Positions 10,170-19,460 of a DNA stretch of 64,000 nucleotides are shown in pieces (position 1 is the stretch's first letter; each line of letters starts with the position of its first letter). The position numbers and the translations under genes were made by a program. Origin of the DNA: Zobellella endophytica (lineage in GTDB: Bacteria > Pseudomonadota > Gammaproteobacteria > Enterobacterales > Aeromonadaceae). The stretch spans positions 372,001 through 436,000 of the forward strand of contig NZ_PXYG01000002.1 in assembly GCF_003012775.1 (NCBI RefSeq), in the 5' to 3' direction. The notes beneath the pieces were generated by a model. That model did not search any database and had not been told where the DNA came from. It saw only the letters and a program-made list of their open reading frames with translations.

Positions 10170-10289
10170 GGTGCTCTCCTTTATCGGTTACCGTTACCCC
10201 GATCCTACTCTCCCGACCCGGCACCATTTATTCCTTTGGCCCGAAAAAAGATACTATTGGCTCATTACCAAGATCCAAGGTGGCCCAAA

Positions 10290-11135
10290 ATGCTTAAACG
10301 CGAACTGCTGAGCCTGCCCCATCACAGATCCTGGGCCCTGACCCACCTCAAGGACGCCGGCGTGCCCTTTCAGTGGCACTACCACCCGGAATACGAGATC
10401 ACCCTGACCCTGGGGGCGGAAGGCATGCGCTATATCGGCGAGGACGTGGCCCCCTTCGGGCATTGCGATCTGGCGCTGGTGGGACCGGACGTGCCCCACA
10501 CCTGGGACGCCAAGGCCTCGGACGGCGCGCCCGAGGTGTATGTGGTGTTCCTGCCCAGGCACTGGCTGCAGGCCCAGGTGGAGGCGGGACTGGTGGAGCT
10601 GTCGCCCCTGCTCGACTGGCTGGCCGGGCTCGGCAACGGCGCCGTGTTCGGTACCGCCACCGCCCGCCGGGCCCGGCGACTGTTCGAGCGCATGGCGCAA
10701 CCGGGCCCGCTGCCGGCCCTGGCCGCCCTGCTGGAGCTGCTGCAACTGCTGCAGGCGGACGAACATGGCCGCCCCCTGGGCGGGCGGTTACAGCAACCGC
10801 CGGACCGACGCCTGGATCGGCTGCTCGGCCATTTGCAGCGCCATTACCAAGAGCCCCTGCGCCTGGAGCAGGTGGCCCGCCACTGCAGCCTGAGCCCCGC
10901 CACCCTCAAGCGGCTGCTGCAACAGCACTGCGACACCAGCTTCAGCCAGTACCTCAACCGTCTGCGCCTGGGCCACGCCTGCCACCTGCTCACCACCAGC
11001 CTCCTGCCGGTGGCGCTGGTGCGCGAGCAGGCGGGGTTCAACAACGCCAGCCACTTCAACCGCAGCTTCCTCGCCCATACCGGGCTGAGCCCCCTGGCCT
11101 TTCGCCGCCGCTTCGGCTGGCGCCGGCTGGGCTAA
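10290..11135 (+). CDS. AraC-family regulator with cupin sensor domain
   Basis: A 281-residue regulator. The N-terminal cupin-like sensor has FQWHYHPEYEITLTL near residue 30, the usual sugar or small-molecule pocket. The C-terminal AraC/XylS DNA-binding domain has two HTHs, the first at LEQVARHCSLSPATLKRLL and the second at VALVREQAGFNNASHFNR, ending in the conserved GLSPLAFRRRF. The start at 10290 has AAGGTGG upstream; a much longer in-frame extension has no support and would cross the divergent HAD promoter. It converges on the PhyH gene with a four-base overlap. Confidence 0.88.
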   Translation: MLKRELLSLPHHRSWALTHLKDAGVPFQWHYHPEYEITLTLGAEGMRYIGEDVAPFGHCDLALVGPDVPHTWDAKASDGAPEVYVVFLPRHWLQAQVEAGLVELSPLLDWLAGLGNGAVFGTATARRARRLFERMAQPGPLPALAALLELLQLLQADEHGRPLGGRLQQPPDRRLDRLLGHLQRHYQEPLRLEQVARHCSLSPATLKRLLQQHCDTSFSQYLNRLRLGHACHLLTTSLLPVALVREQAGFNNASHFNRSFLAHTGLSPLAFRRRFGWRRLG

Positions 11136-11944
11136 CGCCGCCACACCACCGGGAACCAGTCCTCCCGCATCCGCTCCCCCGTTTGCAGGTTGATGCCGTC
11201 AAACGGCGGCGAGGTGGGTCCGCCCCGGTCGACATAGCGCACGTCGTCGCCGATAAAGCGGGTAGAAAAAGCCCGGCGCCGGTTGGACGTCTGGTTGCCC
11301 GGGGCACCATGCACCGTCTTGAAGTTGAACAACAGCGCATCGCCCGGCTCCAGCTCGGGAATGAGGATCTCGAAGTCCCCGCCGTCGATATCCGGCATGT
11401 CCATAAAAGGGCTGTCATCCCGGTACCAGGACGCATTCGTGGACCACTTGCTCGGTCGCACCAACTTGGGCCAGCGGTGGGAGCCCAGCACCACCTGCAG
11501 GGCATTTTCCTGGGTGATGGGATCCAGCGGTATCCAGTAACTGGCCGTCTGGTCACCGTCCACGCAGTAGTAGGGTAAATCCTGGTGCCAGGGCGTGGGC
11601 TTGGCGGTGCCCGGCTCCTTCACCAGAATATGTTCATGGAATACCTGAATTTGCCGTGAACCGGTAGCCTCCCCGGCAATCGCCGCTCCGGGGGACGCCT
11701 CTATCCAATGCCGGAATTCAGGTATCCGCTGCCAGTTGCAGTAATCCTCGAAAAAACGTCCGCCATCGTTGCCGGTCACGTTCTCCCGGCCATGCTCGCC
11801 AGGCTCGCGCAGCACCCGTTCAAAACCTGTCCGTAATGGCTCTATCCAGTCCTTGAACACACCCTTGACGACGATGGCGCCGTCTCGCGCATAGGCGTCC
11901 CGTTGATCCTGTGTCAGCCAGGTCGTGGTGGTTGTGTGACCCAT
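11132..11944 (-). CDS. phytanoyl-CoA dioxygenase (PhyH) family oxygenase
   Basis: A 270-residue Fe(II)/2-oxoglutarate-dependent dioxygenase of the PhyH family. The iron ligands are visible as WHQD (H-x-D) near residue 118 and the distal His in KTVHGAPGN. The 2-oxoglutarate-binding Arg is likely in RRAFSTRF. The family hydroxylates aliphatic substrates such as phytanoyl-CoA or ectoine; this one cannot be assigned. AGGGAGG precedes the ATG. It is divergent from a LysR gene 92 bases away, which probably activates it. Confidence 0.87.
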   Translation of the reverse strand: MGHTTTTTWLTQDQRDAYARDGAIVVKGVFKDWIEPLRTGFERVLREPGEHGRENVTGNDGGRFFEDYCNWQRIPEFRHWIEASPGAAIAGEATGSRQIQVFHEHILVKEPGTAKPTPWHQDLPYYCVDGDQTASYWIPLDPITQENALQVVLGSHRWPKLVRPSKWSTNASWYRDDSPFMDMPDIDGGDFEILIPELEPGDALLFNFKTVHGAPGNQTSNRRRAFSTRFIGDDVRYVDRGGPTSPPFDGINLQTGERMREDWFPVVWRR

Positions 11945-12036
11945 GATGATTCCTCCCTGTGGTTAGCGACGACTCGACTTTAGCACCGGCATCACATAGC
12001 TTATAAATACAGTTTACATATAGGATACATAGAGTA

Positions 12037-12930
12037 ATGGCTATACCTTTTACCTTCCGGCAACTGAGCTACTTTGTCGCGGTGGCCCAGCAGGGCAGCG
12101 TCAGCAAGGCGGCCGAGGTGCTGCATGTGTCCCAGCCTTCGGTGTCCATCGCCATCACCCAGCTCGAGGGGTTGCTGGAGCAGCCCCTGTTCCAGCGCCA
12201 CCGGGGCCAGGGGGTCAGCCTTACGCCCGGCGGCGAAGCGCTGTTGAAGGAGGCGCGCCATATCCTCACCCTGTCCCACAACCTGCTGGCCCGTCAGCGG
12301 CAGGACGACAGCGAGGTGGAGGGCCAGTTGGTGCTGAGCTGTTTCAGGGATATCGCGCCCTACTACCTGCCACGATTGGTGAGCCGCTTCGAGCGCCGCT
12401 ACCCCGGGATCCGGGTATTGATGCAGGAGGAGGATCTGGCCGGCGTGAGCCGGGCGCTGGAGCAGGGCCGGGCCGAACTGGCCCTGAGTTACGATCTGGG
12501 CCTGCCGCAGGAGATAGACGCCGAGGTGCTGGATGAACTGCTCCCCCATGCCCTGCTGCCCACCACCCATCCCAGGGCGGCCAGCCCTTCCCTCAGCCTC
12601 ACAGAGCTGGCGGCGGAGCGGCTGATACTGCAGGATCTGCCGCTCACCCGGGAGTATTTCCTCTCCCTGTTCTGGCACCGGGGACTCAAGCCCGACATCG
12701 TCCACACCACGGCGTCCTTCGAACTGCAACGGGGCCTGGTGGCCCACGGTCACGGGGTGGCGCTGTCCTGCACCCGGCCGGCGGGAGACCGCAGCTACGA
12801 TGGCGCGGCCCTCGCCTGCGTGCCGCTCGCCGACGAGGTCCAGCCCCAGCGGGTGGTGCTGGCCCATTCCCGCCGCTTTCCGCTGTCGGTGCCGGCCCGG
12901 CTGTTCCTCGGCCTGGTCGCCGGACAGTAA
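12037..12930 (+). CDS. LysR-family regulator (divergent from PhyH gene)
   Basis: A 297-residue LTTR. The N-terminal winged HTH is FRQLSYFVAVAQQGSVSKAA with VSQPSVSIAI, followed by a periplasmic-binding-protein-like effector domain. It closely resembles the second LysR at 21961: both share the ELALSYDLG/ELALTYDLG segment and the DLPxxREYFLSLFW region. The pair are probably recent paralogues sensing related ligands. The divergent gap contains AT-rich TATAAATACAG and TTACATATAGG sequences, where its operator should lie. Confidence 0.9.
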   Translation: MAIPFTFRQLSYFVAVAQQGSVSKAAEVLHVSQPSVSIAITQLEGLLEQPLFQRHRGQGVSLTPGGEALLKEARHILTLSHNLLARQRQDDSEVEGQLVLSCFRDIAPYYLPRLVSRFERRYPGIRVLMQEEDLAGVSRALEQGRAELALSYDLGLPQEIDAEVLDELLPHALLPTTHPRAASPSLSLTELAAERLILQDLPLTREYFLSLFWHRGLKPDIVHTTASFELQRGLVAHGHGVALSCTRPAGDRSYDGAALACVPLADEVQPQRVVLAHSRRFPLSVPARLFLGLVAGQ

Positions 12931-12982
12931 GGTACAGCCTCGGTATAACCCGGCAGCAGCCGAGTAGCGCTAAGCAGACCGT

Positions 12983-13004
12983 GACATGCCATGGACGGCA
13001 TGTC
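12983..13004. repeat. palindromic intergenic repeat
   Basis: An inverted repeat GACATGCC/GGCATGTC with a six-base spacer, followed by a CGAGCCTACATGGACGTAC segment, lies between the convergent LysR and YuiF genes. The form is that of a dispersed intergenic repeat. No T tract follows, so it is not a standard terminator. Confidence 0.5.
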
Positions 13005-13071
13005 CGAGCCTACATGGACGTACTTGCGGCGTGTCTGTGTGCGCTGTCCGGCCGATGCCGGAAACCCTCAG

Positions 13072-14412
13072 CTACAGCACCTGGGACGCAATCCAGCCGA
13101 AGATCACCAGCGGAATGTTGTAGTGGATAAAGGTGGGGATCACCGAGTCGCGGATATGATCGTGCTGGCCGTCGGCATTCAGCCCGGCGGTGGGCCCCAG
13201 GGTGGAGTCGGAGGCCGGCGAGCCGGCATCGCCGAGGGCGCCTGCCGTACCCACCAGCGCCAGGGTGGCCAGGGGCGAGAAGCCGAAGCTCAGCGCCAGC
13301 GGCACATAGATGGCGGCGATAATGGGAACGGTGGAAAACGACGAGCCGATGCCCATGGTAATGAACAACCCCACCAGCAGCATCACCAGTGCCGCCAGCG
13401 CCGGGCTGTTGCCGATCAGCGCCCCCGATCCCGCCACCAGTTCGGGAATGGCGCCCGAGGCCTTCATCACCCCGGCAAAGCCGGAGGCGGCAATCATGAT
13501 AAAACCGATCAGCGCCATCAACCGCATGCCCTGGGTGAAGACGTCGTCCTGCTCCTTCCATTTGAACAGGCCGTTCATCGACAACAGGGCAAAGCCCAGC
13601 AGGCCGCCCAGCACCATGGAGCCGGTAGCAAGCTGCACCGCCAGGGCCCCCACCACCGCCACCAGTATCATCGCCAACTGTCGTTTGGAGAGCCGGAGCT
13701 CGGTCTTTTCCCGGGCTGCGGCCGCCACCGGCTGATGCCGATATGCCCGCGGCCGGCGGTAGCTGAACAGCACCGCCACCAGCAGCCCCAACACCATGCC
13801 CAGGGCCGGGATCAGCATGGCCCTGGGCGCCATCTCAGGAGTCACCTGCAAACCCAGTTCACTGCCGGCCTGGTTGACGCTGCCGGTGAGAATGTCGTTG
13901 AGGAAGATGGTCCCAAACCCGACAGGAGTGGTCATGTACATGATGGTGATGCTGAAGGTGATCACACAGGCCACGGCGCGTCGGTCCAGTTGCAGCATGC
14001 TCATCAGCCCCAGCAGCGGCGGCACCAGTATGGGAATAAAGGCGATATGCACCGGCACCACGGTGCCGGAAGCGGCGCCCACGATAACCAGGGCGCCGAA
14101 CAGCAACCACTTGATGCCCCCCAGTTGGCCCGGCTCACGGCGGGCCCCGACCCAGGCCAGGGTTTTATCGGCCACCAGGCCGGTAATGCCGGTACGCGAC
14201 AGCGCCACCGCAAAGGCGCCGAGGGTGGCGTAGGCCAGCGCCACGGTGGCGCCTCCGCCCAGCCCCTCGTTGAAGGCGCCAATCACCTGCTCCACCGACA
14301 TCCCCGCCCAAAGCCCGCCCACCAGGGCGGCGACCACCAGTGAAAACACCACCGATACCCGGGCCAGACACAGCCCCACCATCACCAAAATAGCCAAAAC
14401 AATGGCATTCAT
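13072..14412 (-). CDS. YuiF/NhaC-type Na+/H+ antiporter-family transporter
   Basis: A 446-residue integral membrane protein with 11 to 12 hydrophobic spans, of the NhaC-like family that includes the putative histidine transporter YuiF (COG2056 type). Family landmarks are GAASGTVVPVHIAFIPILVPP and the C-terminal TAGALGDAGSPASDSTLGP. It is the last gene of the acyl-CoA module and may import the amino acid or organic acid that the module consumes. The 193-base gap from the preceding ETF-QO gene holds an interrupted CCCCTGTG/CACAGGGG repeat and AT-rich DNA, so it may also have its own promoter. Confidence 0.82.
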   Translation of the reverse strand: MNAIVLAILVMVGLCLARVSVVFSLVVAALVGGLWAGMSVEQVIGAFNEGLGGGATVALAYATLGAFAVALSRTGITGLVADKTLAWVGARREPGQLGGIKWLLFGALVIVGAASGTVVPVHIAFIPILVPPLLGLMSMLQLDRRAVACVITFSITIMYMTTPVGFGTIFLNDILTGSVNQAGSELGLQVTPEMAPRAMLIPALGMVLGLLVAVLFSYRRPRAYRHQPVAAAAREKTELRLSKRQLAMILVAVVGALAVQLATGSMVLGGLLGFALLSMNGLFKWKEQDDVFTQGMRLMALIGFIMIAASGFAGVMKASGAIPELVAGSGALIGNSPALAALVMLLVGLFITMGIGSSFSTVPIIAAIYVPLALSFGFSPLATLALVGTAGALGDAGSPASDSTLGPTAGLNADGQHDHIRDSVIPTFIHYNIPLVIFGWIASQVL

Positions 14413-14605
14413 AGGTTCCTCTCCCCTGTGTTGTTACGTCCTTTTAATGCGGCGCACCGGCTCTGAACCCGCTACCCACAGGGGAAAATTAACACTCCGT
14501 AAACATTTAAAATGAATATAGTTTGTATATGAACCTCATAACTTTTTGGCTATGTAGTAGCAATATGATGTACCGCCTGTACCAAGAACATATCTCCAAC
14601 TTCGG

Positions 14606-16252
14606 CTACATGTTGGGATAATTGGGCCCGCCGCCCCCTTCCGGTACTGCCCAGCGGATATTCTGGGACGGATCCTTGATATCGCAGGTTTTGCAGTGCA
14701 GGCAATTCTGGGCGTTGATCTGCAGCCCGGCTCCCGCTGCTTGCTCTACCACCTCATACACCCCCGCCGGGCAGTAACGCTGGGCCGGCTCCGCCCAGCG
14801 CGGCAGGTTCTGCGCCAACGGGATGGCCGCATCCTGCAGTTGCAGGTGGCAGGGCTGATCTTCTTCGTGGTTGGTGTTGGACAAAAACACCGAAGACGGC
14901 TTGTCGAAGCTGAGCTTGCCATCCGGCCTGGGATAGGTGATGGGCGGGCAGCCCGCCGCCGCCTTCAGTCCCTCATGGTCCGGCCGGCGATCGTGCAGGG
15001 TCAGGGGCAGGCGGCCGCCGAACAGCTTCTGCTCCAGGAAGTTGAAGGCGCCCCCCAGCCAGGGGCCGAACCGGTGCAGCGCCGGGCCGAAGTTGCGGCC
15101 GCGATACAGCTCATCGTACAGCCAGGACGCGCGGAAACGGGCGTCGAAGGAGGTCGGCGCCCGCCCGTCCTCGCCGCCGGCCAGCGCCTCGAACACCGCC
15201 TCCGCCGCCAGCAGGCCGGACTTCATGGCGGTGTGGGTGCCCTTGATGCGGGCCGGATCCAGGGTGCCGGCGTCGCAGCCGAGCAGCAGGGCGCCGGGCA
15301 TCGTCATCCTGGGCAGGGAATTGAAACCGCCCTTGGCGATGGCCCGGGCACCGTAGGCCACCCGCTTGCCTCCTTCCAGGTACCGGCGGAACAGCGGATG
15401 CTGTTTCATGCGCTGAAACTCGTCGAAGGGACTCAGCCAGGGGTTGGTATAGTTGAGGTCGACCACCAGCCCCACCACCACCTGGTTGTGCTCGCCGTGG
15501 TAGAGAAAGCTGCCGCCGCCGGTGTCGCCCGCCAGCGGCCAGCCGGTGCCGTGCATCACCAGTCCCGGCCGGTGCCGGGCCGGATCGATGTCCCACAACT
15601 CCTTGATGCCGATGCCGTAATGCTGGGGATCCGCCTTGTCATCCAGCCGGAAGCGGGCGATCAGCTCCTTGCCCAGGTGGCCGCGGCAGCCTTCGGCAAA
15701 GAGGGTGTAGCGCGCATGCAACTCCATGCCCGGCACATGGCCGGGCCCGGGCTCGCCATCCCGGCCGACGCCCATGTCGCCGGTGACGATGCCCCTGACC
15801 GCGCCGTCGTCGTGGTAGAGCACGTCGCTCGCGGCAAAACCCGGGTAAATCTCCGCCCCCAGGGCTTCGGCCTGCTCGGCCAGCCAGCGGCACAGCTTGC
15901 CCAGGCTGGCCACGTAACAGCCCTCGTTGTGCAGGCTGGGGGGCGCCAGCCAGCCAGGGATACGGCGGGCCGCGCCCTCATGCGCCAGCCAGTAAAGCTC
16001 GTCGGCCGCCACCGGGGTCGTCAGCGGGGCACCGCGCTCGGCCCAGTCCGGGAAGAGCTCGGCCAGGGCCCGGGGATCGATCACGGCGCCGGAGAGGATA
16101 TGGGCCCCCACTTCCGAGCCCTTTTCCACCACGCAGAGGCTCAGCTCCCGGCCGGCCTCCCGCGCCTGCTGCATCAGCCGGCAGGCCGCCGCCAGCCCGG
16201 CGGGGCCGGCACCGACGATGACCACGTCGAACTCCATGATTTCTCTGTTCAT
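14606..16252 (-). CDS. electron transfer flavoprotein-ubiquinone oxidoreductase
   Basis: A 548-residue ETF-QO, the usual length. It passes electrons from reduced ETF to the quinone pool at the inner membrane. The N-terminal FAD site is VVIVGAGPAGLAAACRL. The 4Fe-4S cluster is carried by the C-terminal cysteines in RYCPAGVYEV and NCLHCKTCDIKDP. It lies in the same run as etfA, etfB and an acyl-CoA dehydrogenase, giving the operon a complete route from acyl-CoA to quinone. A second possible start, MEFDVV, lies four codons in. Confidence 0.95.
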   Translation of the reverse strand: MNREIMEFDVVIVGAGPAGLAAACRLMQQAREAGRELSLCVVEKGSEVGAHILSGAVIDPRALAELFPDWAERGAPLTTPVAADELYWLAHEGAARRIPGWLAPPSLHNEGCYVASLGKLCRWLAEQAEALGAEIYPGFAASDVLYHDDGAVRGIVTGDMGVGRDGEPGPGHVPGMELHARYTLFAEGCRGHLGKELIARFRLDDKADPQHYGIGIKELWDIDPARHRPGLVMHGTGWPLAGDTGGGSFLYHGEHNQVVVGLVVDLNYTNPWLSPFDEFQRMKQHPLFRRYLEGGKRVAYGARAIAKGGFNSLPRMTMPGALLLGCDAGTLDPARIKGTHTAMKSGLLAAEAVFEALAGGEDGRAPTSFDARFRASWLYDELYRGRNFGPALHRFGPWLGGAFNFLEQKLFGGRLPLTLHDRRPDHEGLKAAAGCPPITYPRPDGKLSFDKPSSVFLSNTNHEEDQPCHLQLQDAAIPLAQNLPRWAEPAQRYCPAGVYEVVEQAAGAGLQINAQNCLHCKTCDIKDPSQNIRWAVPEGGGGPNYPNM

Positions 16253-16303
16253 TGTTATTTCCCGTCAAAACGGCAGGGGCGGCGGCCCGTCCCTGCTCCA
16301 GGT

Positions 16304-17647
16304 TCAGAAGATCAGGTGTGCCGCCAGCGCCACCAGGGGGATGGCCAGCAGGGTCCGGATGAGAAAGATCAGCACCAGATCCGTCACCGACAGCGGGATG
16401 TCCGATTCCAGCATGGCGTTGGCGCTCTCGGTGAAGAAGATGATCTGGATGGTGGACAGGGTGCAGACGAAGAACACGCTCATCGGCGCCACCTCGCCCC
16501 CGGCGATGATGATGGCGGGCAGGGCGATTTCGGCGATGGACAGCAACACGGTGGGCGCTATCTTGTCCGCGTCGGGCAGTTGCAGCAGCCTGAGCAAGGG
16601 CTCGAACACCAGCCCCAGGTACTCGAACAGCGGCGTGTAGGTGCCTATCACCAGGGCGATGGTGGCGATCGACAGGATATAGGCCACTATCTTCTGGGCG
16701 AAGGTCGCCGCCTCCCACAGGTAACGGCCGAACACCTCGGGGCCGGTGGTGGCCGCCCGCTCGGCGGCGGCCTGGCAGGCGCGCAACAGGATGGGCCCCT
16801 GCGGTTTGCCGCCGTCCCTGCCCTGCCGGGCCGTGCGGCCGTCGAAGTAGCGGTCCGGCTTGCGGCTCAGCGGCGGCAGCCGGGTGACCACGGCGGCCAG
16901 CAGGAAGTTGATGACGAAGGACGAGACAATCATGTGCGGCAGGTATTCCATGATGCCGCCGATGGACGCCAGCAGGGCGAAGAAGCCCAGGCTGCAGATA
17001 CTGAAGTTGGTGGCGATGCTGGCCGCTTCCCGCTGGGTATAGTGGCCGCTGCGGTACAGCTTGTTGGTAATGAAAATCCCCACCGCCGGGGCGGCAACAA
17101 AGGAGGCCACCGCATCCACCGCCGAGCGGCCGGGCAGGCGGTAGAGCGGGCGCATCAGCGGCTCCATCAGGGTGCCCACGAATTCGAGAAAACCGAACTC
17201 GGTGAGGAACAGCACCAGGAAGCCGGCCACCACCACCGTCAGAAAGACGCTGCCCCCGAGATAGAGCGCCAGCCCGCCCACGTCCTTGTGCAGGAACCAG
17301 TCGGGCCCAATCCGGAACACCAGCAAGGCCGCAAATACCGCGCCCAGCAGGAACAGCAGGCCGACCAGGGCATTGTCCTTGCGATGGTAGCGTGCCAGGG
17401 CGGCATTGCCGGTCAGCCGGGCAGCCCCCCAGGTCAGGCAGAGCAACAGGGTCAGCGCCAGGGTCAGGTACTGGAGGCTGTCGCCCAGCGCCCCCTTGAT
17501 GGCCCCGATCAGGCTCACCAGGGGAATAGTGGCCTGGTCGCCCCCGAGCGACAAGGGAATAAAGAAAATCAACAATCCGATCAAACTGCCCAGCAGCGCC
17601 TTGACAGCGCCCCCGCGTCTTCCTTGCATTACCTCGACGTTATTCAT
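16304..17647 (-). CDS. YjiH-family membrane protein (nucleoside-recognition/gate domains)
   Basis: A 447-residue polytopic membrane protein of the YjiH family (COG3314 type), with two halves carrying gate-like repeats: FLEFVGTLMEPLMRPL and YTPLFEYLGLVFEPLLRLL. The start has GGAG about 7 bases upstream. The family is an uncharacterised transporter type often found with amino-acid or organic-acid catabolic genes. Placement between etfA and ETF-QO suggests it moves the pathway substrate or product. The function is inferred only from context. Confidence 0.82.
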   Translation of the reverse strand: MNNVEVMQGRRGGAVKALLGSLIGLLIFFIPLSLGGDQATIPLVSLIGAIKGALGDSLQYLTLALTLLLCLTWGAARLTGNAALARYHRKDNALVGLLFLLGAVFAALLVFRIGPDWFLHKDVGGLALYLGGSVFLTVVVAGFLVLFLTEFGFLEFVGTLMEPLMRPLYRLPGRSAVDAVASFVAAPAVGIFITNKLYRSGHYTQREAASIATNFSICSLGFFALLASIGGIMEYLPHMIVSSFVINFLLAAVVTRLPPLSRKPDRYFDGRTARQGRDGGKPQGPILLRACQAAAERAATTGPEVFGRYLWEAATFAQKIVAYILSIATIALVIGTYTPLFEYLGLVFEPLLRLLQLPDADKIAPTVLLSIAEIALPAIIIAGGEVAPMSVFFVCTLSTIQIIFFTESANAMLESDIPLSVTDLVLIFLIRTLLAIPLVALAAHLIF

Positions 17648-17766
17648 CCTTCTTCTCCATTGACAGGCTAGTGCTGGACCCGCCCAGGCGGGTCATTCCC
17701 TCGACAGGGCGCCACCGGTAGCGGCGCCCCTTCATTCCTTCGTTGCTGCCGTTCCCGTCCCCGCGC

Positions 17767-18699
17767 TCAGGGCAGTTGCGCCGTGAGCCGGGGCAACGCC
17801 TCGAACAGATCCGCCACCAGGCCGTAGTCGGCGATGCGGAAGATGGGCGCGTCTTCGTCCTTGTTGATGGCCACGATGACCCGGGACTCCTTCATGCCGG
17901 CCAGGTGCTGGATGGCGCCGGAAATGCCCACGGCGATATAGAGTTCCGGCGCCACTATCTTGCCGGTCTGGCCCACCTGGCGATCGTTGGCGACAAAGCC
18001 GGCATCCACGGCGGCGCGGGAAGCGCCTATCGCCGCGCCCAGCTTGTCGGCCAGGGCCTCGATCAGGGCGAAGTGTTCGGCCTTGCCCAGGCCGCGCCCG
18101 CCGGACACCACCACCCGGGCGTCGCCCAGCTCGGGACGTTCCGACACCGACAACTGCTCGGCGACAAAACGGGACAACCCCGTGTCATGTACCGAATTCA
18201 CCTCTTCTATCGATGCGCTGCCGCCCGCGCCGGCCACCGCCGCAAAGGCGCTGGTGCGCACGGTGAGCACCTTGATCGGATCGAGGGAGCGGACGGTGGC
18301 GATGGCATTGCCGGCATAGATGGGCCGGCGAAAGGTATCGGCGCCTTCCACCGAGATGATGTCGGAGAGCTGGCCCACGCCGAGCAGGGCGGCCACCCGC
18401 GGCAGCAGGTTCTTGCCGCCGGTGCTGGCCGGCGCCAGCAGATGGCTGCAGTCCCGGCCCAGCTCCGCCACCAGCGGCGCCAGGTTTTCGGCCAGCTGAT
18501 GGGCGTAGGCGGCATGGTCGGCCAGCCACACTCTGGCCACCCCCTCCACCCGGGCGGCGGCCTCGGCCACGGCCCGGCAGCCCTGGCCCGCCACCAGCAC
18601 CATGAGTTCCCCGCCCAGCTGGCGGGCGGCGGCCACCGTGTTCAGGGTGGCGGCCTTGAGGATACGGTTGTCGTGTTCCGCGACGATCAGGATAGCCAT
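17767..18699 (-). CDS. etfA: electron transfer flavoprotein alpha subunit
   Basis: A 310-residue ETF alpha subunit (FixB family). It starts [10 protein letters not shown] and ends with the FAD-binding C-terminal domain: [21 protein letters not shown], then [28 protein letters not shown]. It accepts electrons from the acyl-CoA dehydrogenase and passes them to ETF-QO. The ATG overlaps the etfB stop by one base (TGATG), so it is translationally coupled. A longer in-frame extension to 18846 lies inside etfB and is rejected. Confidence 0.95.
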   Translation of the reverse strand: MAILIVAEHDNRILKAATLNTVAAARQLGGELMVLVAGQGCRAVAEAAARVEGVARVWLADHAAYAHQLAENLAPLVAELGRDCSHLLAPASTGGKNLLPRVAALLGVGQLSDIISVEGADTFRRPIYAGNAIATVRSLDPIKVLTVRTSAFAAVAGAGGSASIEEVNSVHDTGLSRFVAEQLSVSERPELGDARVVVSGGRGLGKAEHFALIEALADKLGAAIGASRAAVDAGFVANDRQVGQTGKIVAPELYIAVGISGAIQHLAGMKESRVIVAINKDEDAPIFRIADYGLVADLFEALPRLTAQLP

Positions 18700-19448
18700 C
18701 AGATCACCTTCGCTTCGTGTTTCAGTTTGTCGACCAGCTCTTCCACCGAGCCCACCATGACCCCGCCCTGGCGCTCCACCGGCGGCGTCACCCCAAGCAG
18801 CTCGCTGTGGGCCCGCAGGCTCACCCCCAGCACCTCCGGGGTGCATTGCTCCAGCGGCTTCTTCTTCGCCTTCATGATGCTGGGCAGGGCGGCATAACGC
18901 GGCTCGTTCAGCCGCAGGTCCGTGGTCACCACCGCCGGCAGCCGCAACGCCAGGGTCTGCAGGCCGCCATCCACTTCGCGGGTAACCAGTGCCTCCTGCC
19001 CGGCTATCTTCACCGCCGAGGCGAAGGTGCCCTGGCCCATGCCGGTAAGCGCGGCCAGCATCTGCCCGGTCTGGTTGTGATCGGCGTCGATGCCCTGCTT
19101 GCCGAGGATCACCAGCCCCGGCTGCTCCCGCTCCACCAGCCGCGCCAGCAAGCGCGCCACCGACAGCGGCTCGGGCAGTTGTTCGGTGTGCACATGGATG
19201 CCGCGATCGGCGCCCAGGGCCAGGGCGGCGCGGATCTGCTCCTGCACCTCCTGGGGCCCGACCGACACCACCACCACCTCGGAGGCGACGCCCGCTTCCT
19301 TCAGCCGCACCGCCTCTTCCACCGCAATTTCACAGAAGGGGTTGAGCGCCATCTTGACGTTGGCCAGATCCACGTCTTTCTGATCCGCCCTCACCCTGAC
19401 CCTGACGTTGTAATCGATGACCCTTTTTACCGTGACCAGTATCTTCAT
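18699..19448 (-). CDS. etfB: electron transfer flavoprotein beta subunit
   Basis: A 249-residue ETF beta subunit (FixA family). It begins [19 protein letters not shown] and has the AMP-binding region and the conserved recognition loop ([14 protein letters not shown] and the later [21 protein letters not shown]). It is cytosolic and dimerises with the alpha subunit encoded next. It lies 12 bases after the acyl-CoA dehydrogenase gene. Length and motifs are those of canonical ETF rather than bifurcating or nitrogen-fixation types, though this was not tested by phylogeny. Confidence 0.95.
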   Translation of the reverse strand: MKILVTVKRVIDYNVRVRVRADQKDVDLANVKMALNPFCEIAVEEAVRLKEAGVASEVVVVSVGPQEVQEQIRAALALGADRGIHVHTEQLPEPLSVARLLARLVEREQPGLVILGKQGIDADHNQTGQMLAALTGMGQGTFASAVKIAGQEALVTREVDGGLQTLALRLPAVVTTDLRLNEPRYAALPSIMKAKKKPLEQCTPEVLGVSLRAHSELLGVTPPVERQGGVMVGSVEELVDKLKHEAKVI

Positions 19449-19460
19449 CGCCGTTGCTCC

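Noticed and set aside
9564-10289. N-terminal extension of the AraC regulator
   Set aside because: It would cover the antisense of the HAD gene and the divergent promoter; the start at 10290 has a ribosome site and gives a normal family length.
14696-17671. 991-codon plus-strand open frame over ETF-QO and YjiH
   Set aside because: Antisense shadow of two well-recognised genes; Gln/His/Gly/Arg-rich with no domain.
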